Below are positions 6,654 through 16,166 of a stretch of DNA of 43,305 nt, in pieces. How positions within the stretch are numbered: position 1 is the first letter of the stretch; the number at the start of each line of letters is the position of its first letter. Source of the stretch: Planctomycetota bacterium (GTDB lineage Bacteria > Planctomycetota > Phycisphaerae > SM23-33); the NCBI GenBank assembly GCA_022705325.1, contig JAKJER010000051.1, forward strand, positions 1 through 43,305. Reading direction: 5' to 3'. Below the pieces are notes generated by a model. The model was not told the origin of the DNA. It saw only the letters and a list, made by a program, of their open reading frames with translations, and ran no database searches. Both the position numbers and the translations under genes were made by a program.

Positions 6654-8594
6654 TCAGCGTCCCGCCTTTCGGATGATCCAGTCGCCGGGGCGGGGGCGCG
6701 GCGGGGGCGGCGCGACCGGCTGGCCCGTCAACTCGCTCAGGGCCCACGAGGTGATGTGGATCATGGCGTCGTTGTGACGCTGATCCATCAGCGCCCGAAG
6801 AGGCTCGATCGCGGATTGCAGCTTCAGCTTCACCGCCGCCCGGGCCGCCTGGTACTGGGCTGCCATCGGATACCCGTTGCCCTTGAGCACCGTCAGCAGG
6901 TACAGCTCGATGGCCTTGGCGTGCTCGCCCGCGAACCATTGGGGCAGGACCATGGCGGCGGCCATGGCGGGCTCGTTCAGCCGCGCCATCGAGACGTTCA
7001 CCGACGCGATGCCCAGCACGTACGGGGCCGCCTGCGGGTCGTCCAGCCGCCCCAAAGCCTCGACCACCGCCTGGGCCACCTCGTGACTGTACGGAAGCGG
7101 AGGCGGCTGCTGGGCGGCCTGGGCAATCAGGGCCAACCGTCCGTTGTGGGCGCAGACGGCCACCACGTCCATCAGCGGCTTGACCGCTCGCTTGTCGCCG
7201 ATACGTCCCAGCGCCTCCGCCAGGAACGCCGTGCTCACGCAATCCACGGGCAGGGCCTTCACCAGGTCCAGTTGGACGTCGTAGCCGCTCCGGTTGCCCA
7301 TGCGCCCCAGCAGGTAGGCGCAGGCGGCGGCGTTGCGCTCCAGCAGGGCCCGCCGCATGGCCTTCTGGGGGGTCATGTCCTTGGCCCCCGCGCGCTGCCC
7401 GAAGGAGGCGGACACGTACAGCTTCTCCGCCTCCTTCAACTCGTCGGCCAGCTTGGCCAGGTGTTCAGCCGCCAGCTCGGCTACGCGATCTGTCGCGATA
7501 GCCTTGAGGCTCTCGCGGGCAGCCAGGTGCGGGTCGGTGGAGGGGGGCTCGCGCCAGTGCTGGAGGTAGTTGTCGAAGGGGGCCTGGACCATCAACTCGA
7601 ACAGGCGGTCGACGCACTGGGCCACCTTGTGCCGCCCCGCCGCCCGGACAGCCGCCAGGCGGACCAGCGGCGAGGGGTCGTCCAGGAACGGACAGACGCG
7701 CGGACCCAGGGCGGCGTTGTCCAGGGCCCACACCGCCCCGCGCCGCACCAGCGGGTGGGCGCTGCGAGCGGCCTGGTTCACCGCGTCCAGCACCGCCGGC
7801 GTCTCGCCCAGCTTCGCGCCTACCTGCCTGCCCAGGGCTGCCAGGGCAAAACCCGCCAGGGCGGGATTGTTCGCGCCGGCTGCGGCCAGCAGCGGCTCGA
7901 CCAGCGACGCGTCCTGCGCCAAGGCGGCATTCTCAGCCGCCCGCAGGCGCAGGGCGAGCGACGGGTCGCCCAGCAGCCGGACCAGCACAGCCGGTTCCGC
8001 CGCCTTGCCCAGTTGCGTCAGGCACGCCAGGGCCTCCACCCGCACCCGCGCCTGGTCGTGGCCCAGGCACTTGGCCAGGGCGTCCGCCAGCTCGCGCCAG
8101 GTCTGGAGACGGGCCGCCGCGAGGGCCGTCAGGACCGTTTCCGGATCGTCCGAAGCGAGAGCCTGACGGACGACCTGCTCGCTGAGCGGCGCGCGAAGCT
8201 GCGCGGCGGCCAGGACAGCCGAGCGGCGCACGGCCGGCTCGGTGTCGTCCAGGGCCTTTCGCACGTGGGCCAGGGCGTCGGGGTTTCGCGTCTGGCCCAG
8301 GTTGCATACCGCCTGCTCGCGCACGTGGGGGTCCGCATCGGTCAGCAATGAGGCCAACAGGGCTATGTCTTCCGCGTCGCCGTACCACTGCAGGGCCATG
8401 TCGTCCTTCTGGGCCTCGCGCCCGGGCAACCCGGCGAGGGCGGGGAGGGGGGTCAGCAAGACGAAACAGGAGACGATCAGCGCGAAACAGATAGACCGCC
8501 TTGCGGCGGCACTACGAACTTCGCTGCGATCACCGTTCTGGATGGTCGAGGTCATGTGTCTGGCTCGCAACGGATCGTCCTCAGGATCGGTCAT
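6654..8594 (-). CDS. Secreted or membrane-anchored HEAT-repeat protein
   Basis: 646 residues. A hydrophobic segment at about 34-53 ending in PALAG looks like a signal peptide behind a long polar N-region. The rest is a chain of helical HEAT/PBS-type repeats, for example VREQAVCNLGQ, VRRSAVLAAAQL and VRRGAVWALDN. HEAT arrays are protein-protein scaffolds; no catalytic motif is visible. The chosen ATG at 8594 has GAGG 6 bases upstream and overlaps the permease stop by 14 bases; an alternative ATG at 8555 would shorten the N-region. It is the last gene of the ABC-exporter operon, so it probably acts with that exporter at the envelope (inferred). Confidence 0.8.
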   Translation of the reverse strand: MTDPEDDPLRARHMTSTIQNGDRSEVRSAAARRSICFALIVSCFVLLTPLPALAGLPGREAQKDDMALQWYGDAEDIALLASLLTDADPHVREQAVCNLGQTRNPDALAHVRKALDDTEPAVRRSAVLAAAQLRAPLSEQVVRQALASDDPETVLTALAAARLQTWRELADALAKCLGHDQARVRVEALACLTQLGKAAEPAVLVRLLGDPSLALRLRAAENAALAQDASLVEPLLAAAGANNPALAGFALAALGRQVGAKLGETPAVLDAVNQAARSAHPLVRRGAVWALDNAALGPRVCPFLDDPSPLVRLAAVRAAGRHKVAQCVDRLFELMVQAPFDNYLQHWREPPSTDPHLAARESLKAIATDRVAELAAEHLAKLADELKEAEKLYVSASFGQRAGAKDMTPQKAMRRALLERNAAACAYLLGRMGNRSGYDVQLDLVKALPVDCVSTAFLAEALGRIGDKRAVKPLMDVVAVCAHNGRLALIAQAAQQPPPLPYSHEVAQAVVEALGRLDDPQAAPYVLGIASVNVSMARLNEPAMAAAMVLPQWFAGEHAKAIELYLLTVLKGNGYPMAAQYQAARAAVKLKLQSAIEPLRALMDQRHNDAMIHITSWALSELTGQPVAPPPPRPRPGDWIIRKAGR

Positions 8595-10278
8595 CGGTTC
8601 GCCTCAGCCGGTGCACCCGCCAGACTGTGGCGGTGAACATGGTCGCGATCGCGATGCCCGAAATCATCAGGTAGGGCTGGACGATGTCATAGGTGACCAT
8701 GGTCGCGCTGCCCGCGGCGGCCATGGCGGCCGCGATCGGGTTGACGCTGAAGACGGCCTGGATCAGCCTCGGCGGGAAGAGGTCCTGCCCCAGCAACGCC
8801 AACAGGCTCAGCAGCCCGATGGCCACCAGCAGGGCGTAGGTCCAGGCGGTGGAGGTGGCCGTGCGGGCAAACAGGCTGGAGAAGAACATCCCCGCGGTGG
8901 CTACCAGCAGCACCGTCACGCCCACCACGCCCGCCGCCGCCGTCACGTAGGGCCAGAGGTTGGCCTCGAAATACAGCAGCACCGCCAGGGCCGGCAGCAT
9001 CGACATCACCACCAGCAGCAGCGGGATCACGCACGCCTGGAACTTGCCGCTCACGATCGTCCAACTCGACAGCGGGGTCGCCCGCAGCAGTTCCCACACG
9101 CCGCTCTCGCGGTCGGAGCAGATGGCCCCGGCCGTCATGGCCGGGCCCACCAGCACTACCAGCACCGCCATCATGGCCGCCACGGCCGAACTCAGCGAGG
9201 CGTAGAAGCTCGACGGCTCGGTCATGAACGCCTGCACGCTGATCGCCACCAGAAACACCAGCAGAATCGAGGCCACCAGGCATGTTCCGATCGCCCGCAT
9301 CAGCCAGCGGGTCTGCAGCAGGGGCCGGGTGCGGAACTCCTTCATCAGGATCGGATTGGCCAGCGAGCCGATGGGCTTCTTGCGGCGGTTGGGGTCGAAG
9401 AAGTACAGGTAGAACACCGTCCGCCCGGAAAACTCCCCCCGCTCGACCACCCGCATCGTCTCGCGCGGGCGGGGCGGAGCGATGGGCCGGCAGAGGCGGC
9501 GATAGCACAGCAGTCCCGCCACCGCCGTCAGCGTCAGGCTCACCACGAAGTACGTCTGCCAGTACGCGGGCATGCCCGCGACTGCCGGCGTGTACGGACT
9601 CTCGCCCAGCACCAGCGACAGCACCGCCTGGAGCGGGCTGATCGAGGCGATCACGTGCACCGCTGCCTGCCAGGCCGGGCCGCCCAGGAGGATCAGGTTT
9701 CGGCTGACCGGCCAGGCGGGCACTGCGGCCACGAAGCACAAGGCCACCAGCACCGCGAAAGTGACGATGATCGAGCGATAGCTGCGGTGCATGTACGAGC
9801 TGACCAGCAGCCCCACCGTGCCCAGATAGACGGCCGTCACGATCAGCAGGCCCACCGCCGCCAACACCTCGCCCCCGCTCAGGCCGCCCAGCAGCAGCGG
9901 ACTGGCCAGCGCGGGCACGCCGCTGAGCACCAGCAGCACCAGGAAGCTCAGCGAGCCGACCATCTTGCCCAGGACGATCTCCCACGGCTTCAGGGCCGTC
10001 GCGAACAGACTCTCCAGCGTGTTGCGCTCCCGTTCGATGGTCAGCGAGGAGGCGGTGAACACCGGCGCGAACAGCGCCACCAGGACCGCCTGCGCCACCG
10101 CCAGCACCGCCAGGATGCGCCGCGACTGGTGCCCGCCGATGTCCTGCAGTCCGTCCGCGGGCCACAACAGGAACACCAGCGCCGCCACCGTCAGCAGGTA
10201 CAGCGCCTGCATCAGGACGGCCTTGCGCGTCCGAAGGGCCATCAACACTTCTTTCCGGATGATCGGGTTGGTTACCAT
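8581..10278 (-). CDS. ABC-2 type permease, two fused modules
   Basis: 565 residues from the ATG at 10278; a longer frame upstream reads through repeat sequence and was not used. Two similar halves each open with a conserved amphipathic element: NPIIRKEV near residue 4 and NPILMKEF at 308-315. Each is followed by about six membrane segments, so this is a tandem fusion of two ABC-2 (Nos/Gld-type) permeases. One chain could form the entire transmembrane channel. It partners with the ATPase encoded upstream at 10477-11445. The substrate is unknown. Its end overlaps the HEAT-repeat gene. Confidence 0.85.
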   Translation of the reverse strand: MVTNPIIRKEVLMALRTRKAVLMQALYLLTVAALVFLLWPADGLQDIGGHQSRRILAVLAVAQAVLVALFAPVFTASSLTIERERNTLESLFATALKPWEIVLGKMVGSLSFLVLLVLSGVPALASPLLLGGLSGGEVLAAVGLLIVTAVYLGTVGLLVSSYMHRSYRSIIVTFAVLVALCFVAAVPAWPVSRNLILLGGPAWQAAVHVIASISPLQAVLSLVLGESPYTPAVAGMPAYWQTYFVVSLTLTAVAGLLCYRRLCRPIAPPRPRETMRVVERGEFSGRTVFYLYFFDPNRRKKPIGSLANPILMKEFRTRPLLQTRWLMRAIGTCLVASILLVFLVAISVQAFMTEPSSFYASLSSAVAAMMAVLVVLVGPAMTAGAICSDRESGVWELLRATPLSSWTIVSGKFQACVIPLLLVVMSMLPALAVLLYFEANLWPYVTAAAGVVGVTVLLVATAGMFFSSLFARTATSTAWTYALLVAIGLLSLLALLGQDLFPPRLIQAVFSVNPIAAAMAAAGSATMVTYDIVQPYLMISGIAIATMFTATVWRVHRLRRTDDRS

Positions 10279-10302
10279 GGTCTTGGCTCTGCCGAACAAC
10301 TC

Positions 10303-10467
10303 ACCACAGAGGACACAGAGAAAGGGATTTTGAATCTTGCACAATGAGGCGCGAGTTGCGAAGTCGGAAGCGCCATTCTCCGCCGATTACGCTTCTTCAC
10401 TTCGGCATTCAGGATTTGCCCTTCAACATTCTGCATTCAGGTCTTCTATCTCTGTGTTCTCTGTGGT
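10303..10467. repeat. 19-bp inverted repeat of the ACCACAGAG class
   Basis: ACCACAGAGGACACAGAGA (10303-10321) has a near-perfect inverted partner at 10449-10467 (18 of 19 matches), 127 bp apart. The pair fills the 198-bp gap between the ABC ATPase and permease genes. A degenerate relative occurs at 41283-41310. Such purine/pyrimidine-skewed repeats are familiar intergenic elements in environmental genomes; their function is unknown. Confidence 0.75.
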
Positions 10468-10476
10468 GGTCTTCTT

Positions 10477-11445
10477 CTAAGCGCCGCCCGGTGCCGCTAC
10501 GCCCTCGGAACTGATGGCCAGGTAGGCGTCTTCCAGGCTCAGGGGCACCTCGCGGAAGCTGACGATCTTCGCCCCGGCCGCCAGCAACTGCCCCAGCAGC
10601 TCGGACTGGCGGTCGTCATCGCCGTTGAGACAAAAGCGGACCACGCCGGGCTCTTCGCTGTCGCTCTGGATGCCTGCGCAGTGCGGACAGGCCTGGAGCA
10701 CGCGGGTAACCGCGTCCATGCCCGCGCCGGCCTTCAGTTCCATCTGGCGGTCGCGCTGCAGGCGGGCCAACACGTGGTCGATGGTCCCACAGGCCAGCAG
10801 CCGCCCGTGGTCCATGATGCCCACCAGGTCGCACACCTGGGCCAGTTCGGGCAGGATGTGGCTGGAGACCAGCAGCGTCTTGCCCTCGTCGGCCAGGCGG
10901 CGGATCAGGCGGCGCATATGGACGCGGCTCTGGGGGTCCAGGCCGTTGGCCGGCTCGTCCAGCAACAGCACCTGCGGGTCGTGCATGAGCGTGCGCGCGA
11001 TGCCCACCCGCTGCTTCATGCCGTGGCTGAGGGTGTCCACGAAGCGGTCGCGCATGTAGCTGGCGTCGGTGATCTCCAGCACGTGCTCCATGCGCTTCTG
11101 GCGGGCCTTGCGCCCCAGCCGGAAGGCCGCCCCGAAAAAGTCCAGGTACTCCCACACCCGCATCTGGTCGTAGACGCCGAAGCTGTCGGGCATGTAGCCC
11201 ACCAGGCGCTTGACGGGGGCGGGGTCGGCTGTCACGTCCACCCCGGCCACCCGCGCCCGCCCGCTGGTCGGGCGAAGCAGGCCAGCCAGAATGCGGATGG
11301 TCGTGGTCTTGCCCGCCCCGTTGTGCCCGATGTACCCGAACACCTTCCCGCGGGGGATCTCGATGTTGAGGTCCTCCAGGGCCACGATCTCCTGGTAGCG
11401 CTTGCCCAGGTTGCGGCACGACACCATGATCTCGTTATCGCTCAC
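10477..11445 (-). CDS. ABC transporter ATP-binding protein (ABC-2 exporter type)
   Basis: 322 residues. Walker A is GHNGAGKTT (40-48), the variant signature is LSHGMKQR (139-146) and Walker B is VLLLDEP (159-165), followed by the H-loop in SSHILPE. The LSHGMKQR signature and the C-terminal extension of about 100 residues are typical of ATPases serving ABC-2/Nos/Gld-type exporters. Its start overlaps the end of the upstream large membrane protein by 11 bases, indicating translational coupling. The fused permease follows downstream. It powers export or membrane remodelling of an unknown substrate. Confidence 0.92.
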   Translation of the reverse strand: MSDNEIMVSCRNLGKRYQEIVALEDLNIEIPRGKVFGYIGHNGAGKTTTIRILAGLLRPTSGRARVAGVDVTADPAPVKRLVGYMPDSFGVYDQMRVWEYLDFFGAAFRLGRKARQKRMEHVLEITDASYMRDRFVDTLSHGMKQRVGIARTLMHDPQVLLLDEPANGLDPQSRVHMRRLIRRLADEGKTLLVSSHILPELAQVCDLVGIMDHGRLLACGTIDHVLARLQRDRQMELKAGAGMDAVTRVLQACPHCAGIQSDSEEPGVVRFCLNGDDDRQSELLGQLLAAGAKIVSFREVPLSLEDAYLAISSEGVAAPGGA

Positions 11446-14170
11446 GCACGGTTCCTTCCAGGCTCACGTCCACGCTCTCCAGTTGCCAGCGGACCATGTC
11501 TTCGACGGAGGTCGGCTCGTTCAACCGTTCCACGTGAAGGTACAGCAAGTAGCGCCCGCGGGCGTCGCGGAAGCGCTCGGCCTTGCCGATGTTGATCTCC
11601 ACCACGCCGTTGGCGTTGTCCACGCGGCGGATGAGCTCGCGCTGGCCCAGGCGGTCCACGCCGACGATATCGCTGTCGCCTCCCGCGACATCCGCCGAAG
11701 GCACGATGCCCCCGACCTTCAGGCGATACCCGATGGCCGACAGGCGCAGCGTCAGCTTCGCCGTCACCGCCTCAAGCGACAGCTTGGCCAGCGGGCAAGC
11801 CGCCACGGCCATATCCATCCGGGAGAACGACGGGTTGAAGCGCCGGTTCATCATGTCCCAGATCAGGCTGCCCGGGAACTCCAGGTCCACGAATCCCGCG
11901 GGGACGATCACGTCCGAGCCCGGCGCCGGCGGGGTCAGCGTGAGAGGCCAGGCCACCACCGACCACCCCTGTCGCTCGATGGGCAGGCCGTCCAGCACGT
12001 CCAGGGGGACAGCAGGCATGTAGCCGATGAGGGTGCACTGGCGGCTGACGGGCTTGCCCACCGTCGGCGCGGGCACGAGCGAACTGACCAGGCGATTGCG
12101 GAGGGCGTCGCTGCTGGAGCGGACCAGGGCCCCGGTGAAATCGCCTTGCACCGTGCGCCCCCGCTCGGGTACGCCCGGCGACGGGGAACGGGCGCTTTCA
12201 ACCGGCGGTCCACCCGCCACGCGGGCCGGAGGGCCTGGGGGGGCTTGCCTGGTCTCGACCTTCGCACCGCCTTTTGCGTCCGCGGGATGGGTCGTCTGCT
12301 CTTTCGCCTGGGCCTGGGCCTCGCGGACGCGCCGCCGGATCTCCTCCATGCGGCGCTTCTGAGCCTCCGGGTCCAGCGGGCGCAGGGCTGCCGTCGGCGG
12401 GTCGATGTATGTCAGGCGGCCCAGCAGGTGCGACTCGTTCACCCGCACCTCGGTGGCCGCGCCCGCCGGCAGGTTGCCCAGCCGGTAGGTCCGTTCGTTG
12501 ACCAGCAGCACGGCGTTCCGCACGTCCTGGCCCAGGCGGTTGGTCAGCGTGCCGGTCACGCCTTCGGCGGAGAACGTCAGTTCCCCTTCGATTCCGCCGG
12601 TGGGGCAGACAGCCTCGGTGAAGAACGCCCGCGTCGTGTTCGCGGGCACCTGGGCGGGGACGGTCATCTGCGGGCCGGAGAGAACCTCGCCCGAACTTAA
12701 CGCCGCCGCGGCCAGGCTCACGTTGCGGACCACCCCGCCGGGAGCGCCCGCGCGGACGTCGAACTCGCGAGCGACGGGCCCGCTGTAGCAGGCGGCTACC
12801 TGCTGGATCCGCGCCCGCCCTTGTCCTGCGGGCGAGACCAGGGCCAGCCCGCTGAGGCGAGGGGCCTCCTGGCTGCTCTTGCCGTACGCGTACATTCCGA
12901 CCGCCAGGGCCAGGCCCAGTGGGACCAGCACGACCCACAGCCACTCGCCGCGTCTGCGGCCAGCCAGGGCCAGCCCGCCCACCAGCACGAGCACCACCGG
13001 CACCAGCAGTATGCCCACCGCGGTCAGCCGTCCGGGCCCGCGACGCCCGGCAATCTGCTCCAGCACCTGCCGTCCGGCCGAGGCGAACGGCTCGCCATGC
13101 ACCGCCGGACGGGCGTTGCGCATCGCGGCCACGTGACGCCAGATCGGCTGGAGCGACTTGTCCCGCAGGGCCGACAGCGGCAGGGCCAGGCACAGGACCT
13201 GTCCGTCTCCCACGGGCCGGCGGGTCAGTACGGGCAACTTGTCCGCTTCGTACAGCACCTCAGCCTCGACGGCCTCCAGCTCGGTGAAGGTGAGCGGCCA
13301 GTCCAGGTCCGACCGCCCCAGCAGGATCGGCGCCGCGGGGCCTGGCGACAGCCCAGCTGGCGCCTGGGCGGCCGGTCGCTCGAAGACCTCCAGGCGGGTC
13401 GTTTCGTGCAGGCCCAGCGGGAGCACGCCGGCCTCGCGTCCCCATCGACCGGCCAACACGTCGGCCAGGTTCTCGCTGCCGCTGAGGACCAGCGTTCCGC
13501 CGCGGGCCACCCAATCCAGCAGCGCCTGGACCTGCGAGGGCTGGCATCGCCCCGCCGCCAGGCCCGTCAGGATGACCATGTCGGCCTGATCGTAGCCATA
13601 CCAGGAGGTGGGCATGTCCGAGGGGCTGGCGGCCGTGAACCGCACCTCGCCCAGGTCCCGCTCAACCAGGTCCTCCAGGTACGCGTTGTCGTCGTGCTCG
13701 TCAGTCTGGGCGACGATGGTGGCCAGGAGGGTGTCGTGCGCCTGGATCAGGATGCTGGTGCGGTAGTTCTCCAGGAGCTTGGCGCCCGAGTCGGCGTCGT
13801 AGAGAGTGATGGGAATGCGGGCGCTGACATTGCGGGTGGTGGCCTGGGGCGGGGCGAAGCCGTCGCCGCGATAGGCGATGTCGAGGCGGCGCAGGGCCTG
13901 CGGCGGAATCTCCACCTGGCGGGAGTAGAAGATCACTCCCTGGGCTGGGTCGTCGCAGACGAACCCGCCCTTGACGCGACGGGCCCGCTCGTTGGCGTTG
14001 AGCACCGTCATCGTCCGTTGCGACCACTTGCCGTCGCGAACGGTGTGGGCGAAGGGGCCTCCGCTGCCGCGGATGTCCGTGCCGGCCGGGGCGGCCCAGG
14101 CCGCCGGCCCAGCCGCTGCCGCCGCCACCGCCGCCCACCTCAACCATTGCCGCAAACCTGAATGCGCCAT
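11435..14170 (-). CDS. Large exported/membrane protein of the ABC exporter operon (GldG/DUF4350-like architecture)
   Basis: 911 residues from the ATG at 14170, which has CAGGTG upstream and opens a signal peptide ending near AAWA (about 1-27). A domain around 190-260 contains ADMVILTGLA and GGTLVLSGS, a fold seen in putative amidotransferase-like and GldG-like proteins that test membrane components. Two adjacent membrane helices lie near 415-460, followed by a second extracytoplasmic beta-rich part and a charged Arg/Glu/Ala helix near 640-670. There are no catalytic residues I can assign. As first gene of the operon and overlapping the ATPase gene, it probably is the periplasmic partner of the exporter. 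The family name is tentative. Confidence 0.75.
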   Translation of the reverse strand: MAHSGLRQWLRWAAVAAAAAGPAAWAAPAGTDIRGSGGPFAHTVRDGKWSQRTMTVLNANERARRVKGGFVCDDPAQGVIFYSRQVEIPPQALRRLDIAYRGDGFAPPQATTRNVSARIPITLYDADSGAKLLENYRTSILIQAHDTLLATIVAQTDEHDDNAYLEDLVERDLGEVRFTAASPSDMPTSWYGYDQADMVILTGLAAGRCQPSQVQALLDWVARGGTLVLSGSENLADVLAGRWGREAGVLPLGLHETTRLEVFERPAAQAPAGLSPGPAAPILLGRSDLDWPLTFTELEAVEAEVLYEADKLPVLTRRPVGDGQVLCLALPLSALRDKSLQPIWRHVAAMRNARPAVHGEPFASAGRQVLEQIAGRRGPGRLTAVGILLVPVVLVLVGGLALAGRRRGEWLWVVLVPLGLALAVGMYAYGKSSQEAPRLSGLALVSPAGQGRARIQQVAACYSGPVAREFDVRAGAPGGVVRNVSLAAAALSSGEVLSGPQMTVPAQVPANTTRAFFTEAVCPTGGIEGELTFSAEGVTGTLTNRLGQDVRNAVLLVNERTYRLGNLPAGAATEVRVNESHLLGRLTYIDPPTAALRPLDPEAQKRRMEEIRRRVREAQAQAKEQTTHPADAKGGAKVETRQAPPGPPARVAGGPPVESARSPSPGVPERGRTVQGDFTGALVRSSSDALRNRLVSSLVPAPTVGKPVSRQCTLIGYMPAVPLDVLDGLPIERQGWSVVAWPLTLTPPAPGSDVIVPAGFVDLEFPGSLIWDMMNRRFNPSFSRMDMAVAACPLAKLSLEAVTAKLTLRLSAIGYRLKVGGIVPSADVAGGDSDIVGVDRLGQRELIRRVDNANGVVEINIGKAERFRDARGRYLLYLHVERLNEPTSVEDMVRWQLESVDVSLEGTVRER

Positions 14171-14214
14171 GACACACACCTGATCTGCCCTCGCCAAACG
14201 GCGGGGAAGGCGGC

Positions 14215-14243
14215 AGTATAGAGTCTCTCGCGCGACTTGTCCA
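14215..14243 (-). promoter_or_regulatory. Promoter of the ABC exporter operon
   Basis: On the minus strand TGGACA (14243-14238) and TATACT (14220-14215) are separated by exactly 17 bp, each one mismatch from the sigma70 consensus. The predicted start is about 38 bases upstream of the ATG at 14170. Confidence 0.7.
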
Positions 14244-14354
14244 TCCTGTCCACAGCCGAGGCGCCCGGCCCTGGACACGCGCTCCAGCAGGACGACAATG
14301 CACCGGGGACAATTGGAGACGGACCTCAGGCAGTCGTGCCCGTGATCGACCTGC

Positions 14355-14372
14355 CGCGGGCAGACGCCCGCG
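14355..14372 (-). terminator. GC-rich hairpin directly after polX
   Basis: CGCGGGC (14355-14361) and GCCCGCG (14366-14372) form a 7-bp stem with loop AGAC, abutting the polX stop codon. There is no U-tract, so it may be a REP-like palindrome that also protects or ends the transcript. Confidence 0.4.
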
Positions 14373-16100
14373 TTACCGCTTGCGGGCGAGGAACTGGCGG
14401 ATCTTCTTGACCGGCCAGGTGTTGATGACGTCGTCGGGCGTGGCCCAGCCGCGGCGGGCGGTGGTGACGCCGAACCGCATCACGGAGAGTTCCTCGGTGT
14501 TGTGGGCGTCGGAGTTGATGACGATCCTGGCGCCGGCCTGGACGGCGGCGCGGACGTGCGTGTCGCGGAGGTCCAGGCGCATGTAGTGGGCGTTGATCTC
14601 CAGGGCCACGTCGTTGGCTGCCGCCGCCTGGGCGATCCTGGCGATGTCGATCTCCATGCCCGCTCGAGCGTTGATCAGCCGGGCCGAGGGGTGGCCGATG
14701 CAATTGACGTAGCGGTGCTCGATGGCGCGGATGATCCGGGGCGTGGCCTCGGGGGCGGCCATGGACAGGTGGGAGTGGCACGAGGCGACGACGAAGTCCA
14801 GCTCGGCCAGCACGCTGTCGTCGTAATCCAGCGAGCCGTCCTTGAGGATGTCGACCTCCGAGCCTGCCAGCACGGTGATGTCCTTGCAGGCCTTGGCGGC
14901 CTGGCGGATGTCCCGGACGTGCTGGAGCAGGCGGTCGGCTTTCAGGCCGTTGGCCTGGACCTCGCTGGCGGAGTGGTCGCAGATGGCCATGCAGCGGTAC
15001 CCGCGCTTGCGGCAGGCCTGGATCATCTCATCGATGGTGCAGGCGCCGTCGCTGGCGACGGTGTGCATGTGGAAGTCGGCGCGGATGTCGTCGAGGCGGA
15101 CCAGTCGGGGCAGAGCGCCGGCGCGGGCGGCCTCGATCTCGCCGGCGTCCTCGCGCAGCTCGGGCTCGATGAACGGCAGGCCCAGAACCTCGTATATAGA
15201 CTCCTCGTCCCGGCCCGCCAGCCTCCGCTCGCCCTCGAACAGCCCGTACTCGTTGAGCTTGAGGCCCTTCTTGAGGGCGATCTCGCGGAGCCGGACGTTG
15301 TGGCTCTTGGAGCCGGTGAAGTACGCCAGGGCCGATCCGAAGCTGTCGGCCGGGACGACGCGGAGGTCCACCTGGAGGCCGCCGGCGAGCTGGACGCTGG
15401 CCTTGGTGGGCCCGGCGGCGATGACCTTCCGCACGTTGGAAGCGGCGGTGAAGGCATGGACGACTTGCTCGGCCCGTTGGGCGTCGGCCTCGGCCAGCAG
15501 GTCCAGGTCGCCGACGGTCTCGCGGCCTCGGCGGAAGCTGCCGGCCGGCACGACCCGCCCGCCGTCGTTGGCGGCGGCGACGGAGGCGACCAGGTCGGCC
15601 ATCACGGCGTCGGCGTCGCCCAGGCGGACTCGCGACCCAGCCGACTGGATGAACATGAGCGACTCCCAGAGCTGGCGCATCTTCTTGGGCCCCAGCCCGT
15701 GGACCAGGGCGAGTCGTTCGTCCTGCTTCTCGAACGCCTGCTGGAGATCCTGGAGGCTGGTGATGCCGGCCTCCTTCCACAGTCTCATCGCGGTCTTGGG
15801 CCCCAGCCCGCTCAGGCGCAGCAGGTCCAGCAGGCCCTCGGGGGCCTGGGCCTTGAGTTCCTCCAGTTGCGTCAGGGAACCGGTCTTGAGATAGGCCTCG
15901 ATCTTCTGGGCCGTGCTCTTGCCGATCCCCGGCAAGGTGGTCAGTTCGCCCGCGGCGGCGAGGTCCTCGATGGGGCGGGCCAACTCGCCGACAATTCGGG
16001 CGGCCTTTCGGTAGCTGTTGACGCGGAAGGAGTCCTGGCCGAGGATCTCCATGAGGTCGGCCATCTGGGTGAAGAGGTCGGCAATTTCGCGGTTCTTCAT
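14373..16100 (-). CDS. polX: DNA polymerase/3'-5' exonuclease PolX (PolX + PHP)
   Basis: 575 residues, normal for bacterial PolX. An N-terminal helix-hairpin-helix region (LPGIGKSTAQ near 56; LSGLGPKTA near 96) binds DNA. The polymerase palm has GSFRRG (187-192), the catalytic pair D198/D200 in GDLDLL and the third Asp D245 in QVDLRVV. The C-terminal PHP domain opens with DFHMHTVASDG (342-352) and keeps further His/Asp motifs (ICDHS, SCHSH, NSDAH). It performs gap filling in base-excision repair, with PHP-associated nuclease activity. The ATG at 16100 gives the canonical N-terminus. It is transcribed away from the transposase region. Confidence 0.95.
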   Translation of the reverse strand: MKNREIADLFTQMADLMEILGQDSFRVNSYRKAARIVGELARPIEDLAAAGELTTLPGIGKSTAQKIEAYLKTGSLTQLEELKAQAPEGLLDLLRLSGLGPKTAMRLWKEAGITSLQDLQQAFEKQDERLALVHGLGPKKMRQLWESLMFIQSAGSRVRLGDADAVMADLVASVAAANDGGRVVPAGSFRRGRETVGDLDLLAEADAQRAEQVVHAFTAASNVRKVIAAGPTKASVQLAGGLQVDLRVVPADSFGSALAYFTGSKSHNVRLREIALKKGLKLNEYGLFEGERRLAGRDEESIYEVLGLPFIEPELREDAGEIEAARAGALPRLVRLDDIRADFHMHTVASDGACTIDEMIQACRKRGYRCMAICDHSASEVQANGLKADRLLQHVRDIRQAAKACKDITVLAGSEVDILKDGSLDYDDSVLAELDFVVASCHSHLSMAAPEATPRIIRAIEHRYVNCIGHPSARLINARAGMEIDIARIAQAAAANDVALEINAHYMRLDLRDTHVRAAVQAGARIVINSDAHNTEELSVMRFGVTTARRGWATPDDVINTWPVKKIRQFLARKR

Positions 16101-16166
16101 GGTGAATCGTATTCCACTCTATTCGTTTGCGGGGGAATCTGCCACAGGGAACGGATTTTCCTCGCG

